Shown here: positions 61,700 to 64,000 of the stretch, one piece after another | Layout of the letters: each line of letters opens with the position of its first letter | Position numbering within the stretch: position 1 is the first letter of the stretch | Assembly (NCBI GenBank): GCA_003254885.1 | Contig: QANT01005907.1 | Coordinates: 1-64,000 of the forward strand | Origin: Purshia tridentata | Lineage: Eukaryota > Streptophyta > Magnoliopsida > Rosales > Rosaceae | Direction: 5' to 3' | Length of the DNA: 64,000 bases | Translations under genes and position numbers: made by a program | The notes under the pieces: generated by a model | What the model saw: the letters and a program-made list of their open reading frames with translations, nothing else | Databases searched by the model: none | Told to the model about the DNA's origin: nothing

Positions 61700-64000
61700 C
61701 ATCAGCAAAAACGATGTCGTTTATTTCTCACTCTCTCTTTCTCTCTATCTCTCTGTAAATTATATACACACGTATGTAAATAATCGAAGGCTCTCTTCTG
61801 TGCACTCTGTCTAGAAATTGAGTTGAGATTATGAGATTCTGAGAATTGAGGAAGACGAGGTCGTTTCAGTGGGCGCCATTCGAAGGGGAAAATATTCTCT
61901 CTCTTCTTTCGCTCTTTCCTCTCTCTTCTTTCATGAATAAAAAAACAAACGCATTTACTCTCTCTCTCTCTCTCTCTGCGCTTGGCCCTTTGCTTCCACT
62001 CCACGGCAAAGTAACGCTACAGCGTCGCTACTGCCTCAGCCTGCTCAAGCAGCTAATCCGATATTCTGATTTGGGCACCCACTTTTTTTTTTATTTTCTA
62101 AATTGTGTTGTGGAATGACTATTTTACCCTGTAAATTGGAGCAAGACTGGTGGTAATATGCATGTTTTATTTTTTTTTTGGCCAAGGGTAATATGCATGT
62201 TTGAGTTACCAACTTATCATATTCCATATCCATTATCCATGGACCATAGATACTTGACCTGCCAAAAAGGGTAAAACAATCTTCTTACAAAGACTTCATT
62301 CTGTTGACCGCTACACGTCAAAAATTAAATACACTACGCTTCATTAGTTATCAATCTGACAATAGATTCGTTTATAAATGTAAAATCATACAAATTTAGA
62401 TATTATCATATTACTAATTTTGATTTCACCAACCCAACTAAAATTAGAAAATATTAGCCAATCAGGATGTCAGTCTTCAGTTAGCCAGACCTCTGCAACT
62501 CTGCTTGGATGCTCTTATCACAGACTGGCTGGAGTGCCTTCGGAAAAAAAAATATATATATTTTTTAAATACTACGGTTTAATGATCGTGTGTACTTTCC
62601 AAAGAACGAAAACCATGTTAACAAGAAACTGAAAGAATTTAAATTACAGTAATGTCCTCTAAAAGAAAGTCATGGTAACGGTAAACTAAAACTCTAATTT
62701 GGTCATTTTCGTAAGATGCAATTTTGCTCAAGATCATTAAATTACAGAGCTACATGGCTGAGCTCATGACTAATCACGGTTTAACTCAATCATTAACTCG
62801 CTATGTGTTAGGGGTATCTACATCACAATATATGTTACATCATTGTTAAGATTGTACTCTCCCAACTAAATCTGTATTCATTATAAAAACTTCCTCACAA
62901 TACCAAATACACCCTTTATTTAGTAAATATTTATAAAAATAAAAAAATATTTCTCTCTTCCTTCTACAATCCACCCTACCGTTCTCTCCCATGACCCAAT
63001 TTATCCCTCTCCCCATGACCATGGACAGCGACCAATCCATGATGCATAGTACAAAAATAAAAAACACTGTTTTGAAAGATTAAAGAAATCAAAAATTGAG
63101 TGATTTATAAGAACCTCCATATGTTGGTAGATTTTTTTAATAATTATGTGTTCGTGGAAATTAAATAGCTAAAACCTCTTTCTGTTAATGTAATCTTAAC
63201 ATTTAACTTTAATTGTTTAAGTTGAAATTTTGTGTTGTAAACTTGTAATTACTGTTTAGAAAAACAATGCATTCACCAATATGCACTAAATATAGAGATA
63301 ATATAATGTTAGATTGATGGCGAATAATTACAATTAATTAGCTTATAATTTAGTAATATTTCTCTTCTTAATGTCATAGAAATCACAACTTAGAATCCAA
63401 TTTGAAATAAAATATAAAAAAAATCAATCAATGGTGTGAATAACATTGCACTTGATTTTGATAGCGACACGTGGTTGTTTCTCTAGTTGAATGTTGTGTT
63501 GGACATCCTCGTTTTGGCAAAAGTGAATATAGTGAAACAAGATTCTAAACTAAGCATAAAAGAAAATCGGATCAAAAAACATGATATTTGAAAACTTGAC
63601 AGCACCAAGCCCCTATGTTTTAAGCTACCCAATCGTAACCGCGCAACGTGTCGAGGTTCTAAAGTTCTCACAATCTCTCAAATTACTTTCACAAAGGTGG
63701 TTGTCGTTTTCGACAAAATAAAAAAGAGTTAAAAAAAAAGGTTGTTGTCGTCGTGCATAAAAATACAGGCTTTCAGATGATCAATGGATAAGGATAGAAT
63801 GAGTCCGACAACCTAGAAGCTTGTCCACAAGTACCGGGCCTACTGGCGAGGAGATTCAAGAGATTGACACTTGGATTATTTGTAAGGCTGCCACGCTCGA
63901 GGAGAATCAGTATTCAGTGGAGGTGAATCCAAATTATATATAATTGAGCCATATTCTTATTCTCCAAATATTAACTTATATTGATGTCATTTTTTTTAAG
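61700..64000. other. RING gene promoter/leader and gene-free right flank
   Basis: CT-rich tracts at 61726-61753 and 61958-61978 lie in the upstream region of the RING gene. From 62100 the DNA is AT-rich and I recognise no gene. A GC-richer stretch at about 63770-63930 might belong to a gene that continues to the right, but no family can be named from it. Confidence 0.5.

Noticed and set aside
63770-63930. GC-richer stretch at the right edge as start of another gene
   Set aside because: No motif, no splice-supported frame, and the window ends before it could be tested.

Overview
This is a stretch of a flowering-plant (eudicot) nuclear genome. Genes are built of many short exons with GT-AG introns, intergenic DNA is AT-rich with many microsatellites, and the products belong to plant families: leucoanthocyanidin reductase (LAR), a DEVIL/ROTUNDIFOLIA-like micropeptide, histone deacetylase HDA15, an SRM1-type MYB and a Mediator 25 relative. 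Gene content and intron style would suit a rosid, perhaps Rosaceae; that is a guess from protein resemblance only. I see no bacterial or organellar DNA, no CRISPR array, no rRNA or tRNA I can support, and no LTR element.

Layout, left to right: CCR4-homolog-3 deadenylase-like gene (+, 13 exons, 700-3945); large alpha/beta-hydrolase lipase (+, 9 exons, 5191-8825); a decaying MED25-like gene (-, 9533-15706) whose start codon sits 8 bp from a hAT-like element (15714-16436); a tiny one-helix membrane protein gene (+, 18340-18769); ribosome-assembly factor TSR1 (-, 21 exons, 19545-24918), sharing a 363-bp divergent promoter with a coiled-coil gene (+, 25282-27592); a 47-codon DVL/RTFL micropeptide gene (+, 29307-29450); HDA15 (+, 17 coding exons, 32178-37602); SRM1-like MYB (-, 38279-39562); DENND6-like protein (-, 42332-45008); 6 kb without a recognisable gene; LAR (+, 5 exons, 51063-54543); and a RING/TMEM185-type membrane E3 ligase (-, 14 exons, 55463-61699). 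The last 2.3 kb hold nothing I recognise.

The genes are not one pathway. Several recall Arabidopsis neighbourhoods (from memory: CCR4-5, this lipase and the RING/TMEM185 gene near At1g739; CCR4-3 and HDA15 near At3g185), so the window looks like an old syntenic block. Exon boundaries were placed by hand from splice signals, reading phase and remembered family sequences; in each gene given an exon count the exon lengths add up to a continuous frame, except in the MED25-like copy, and in the small gene at 18340 where a single N falls inside the frame.

The most unusual things are the unlisted micropeptide gene with upstream ORFs, the MED25-like copy with an internal exon duplication and an adjacent transposon, a 29-bp repeat read in two frames inside the lipase, a 166-bp duplication ending at an HDA15 splice acceptor, and three single-N positions that all carry the mark of unmerged contig overlaps. 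I found no convincing new multi-gene system.
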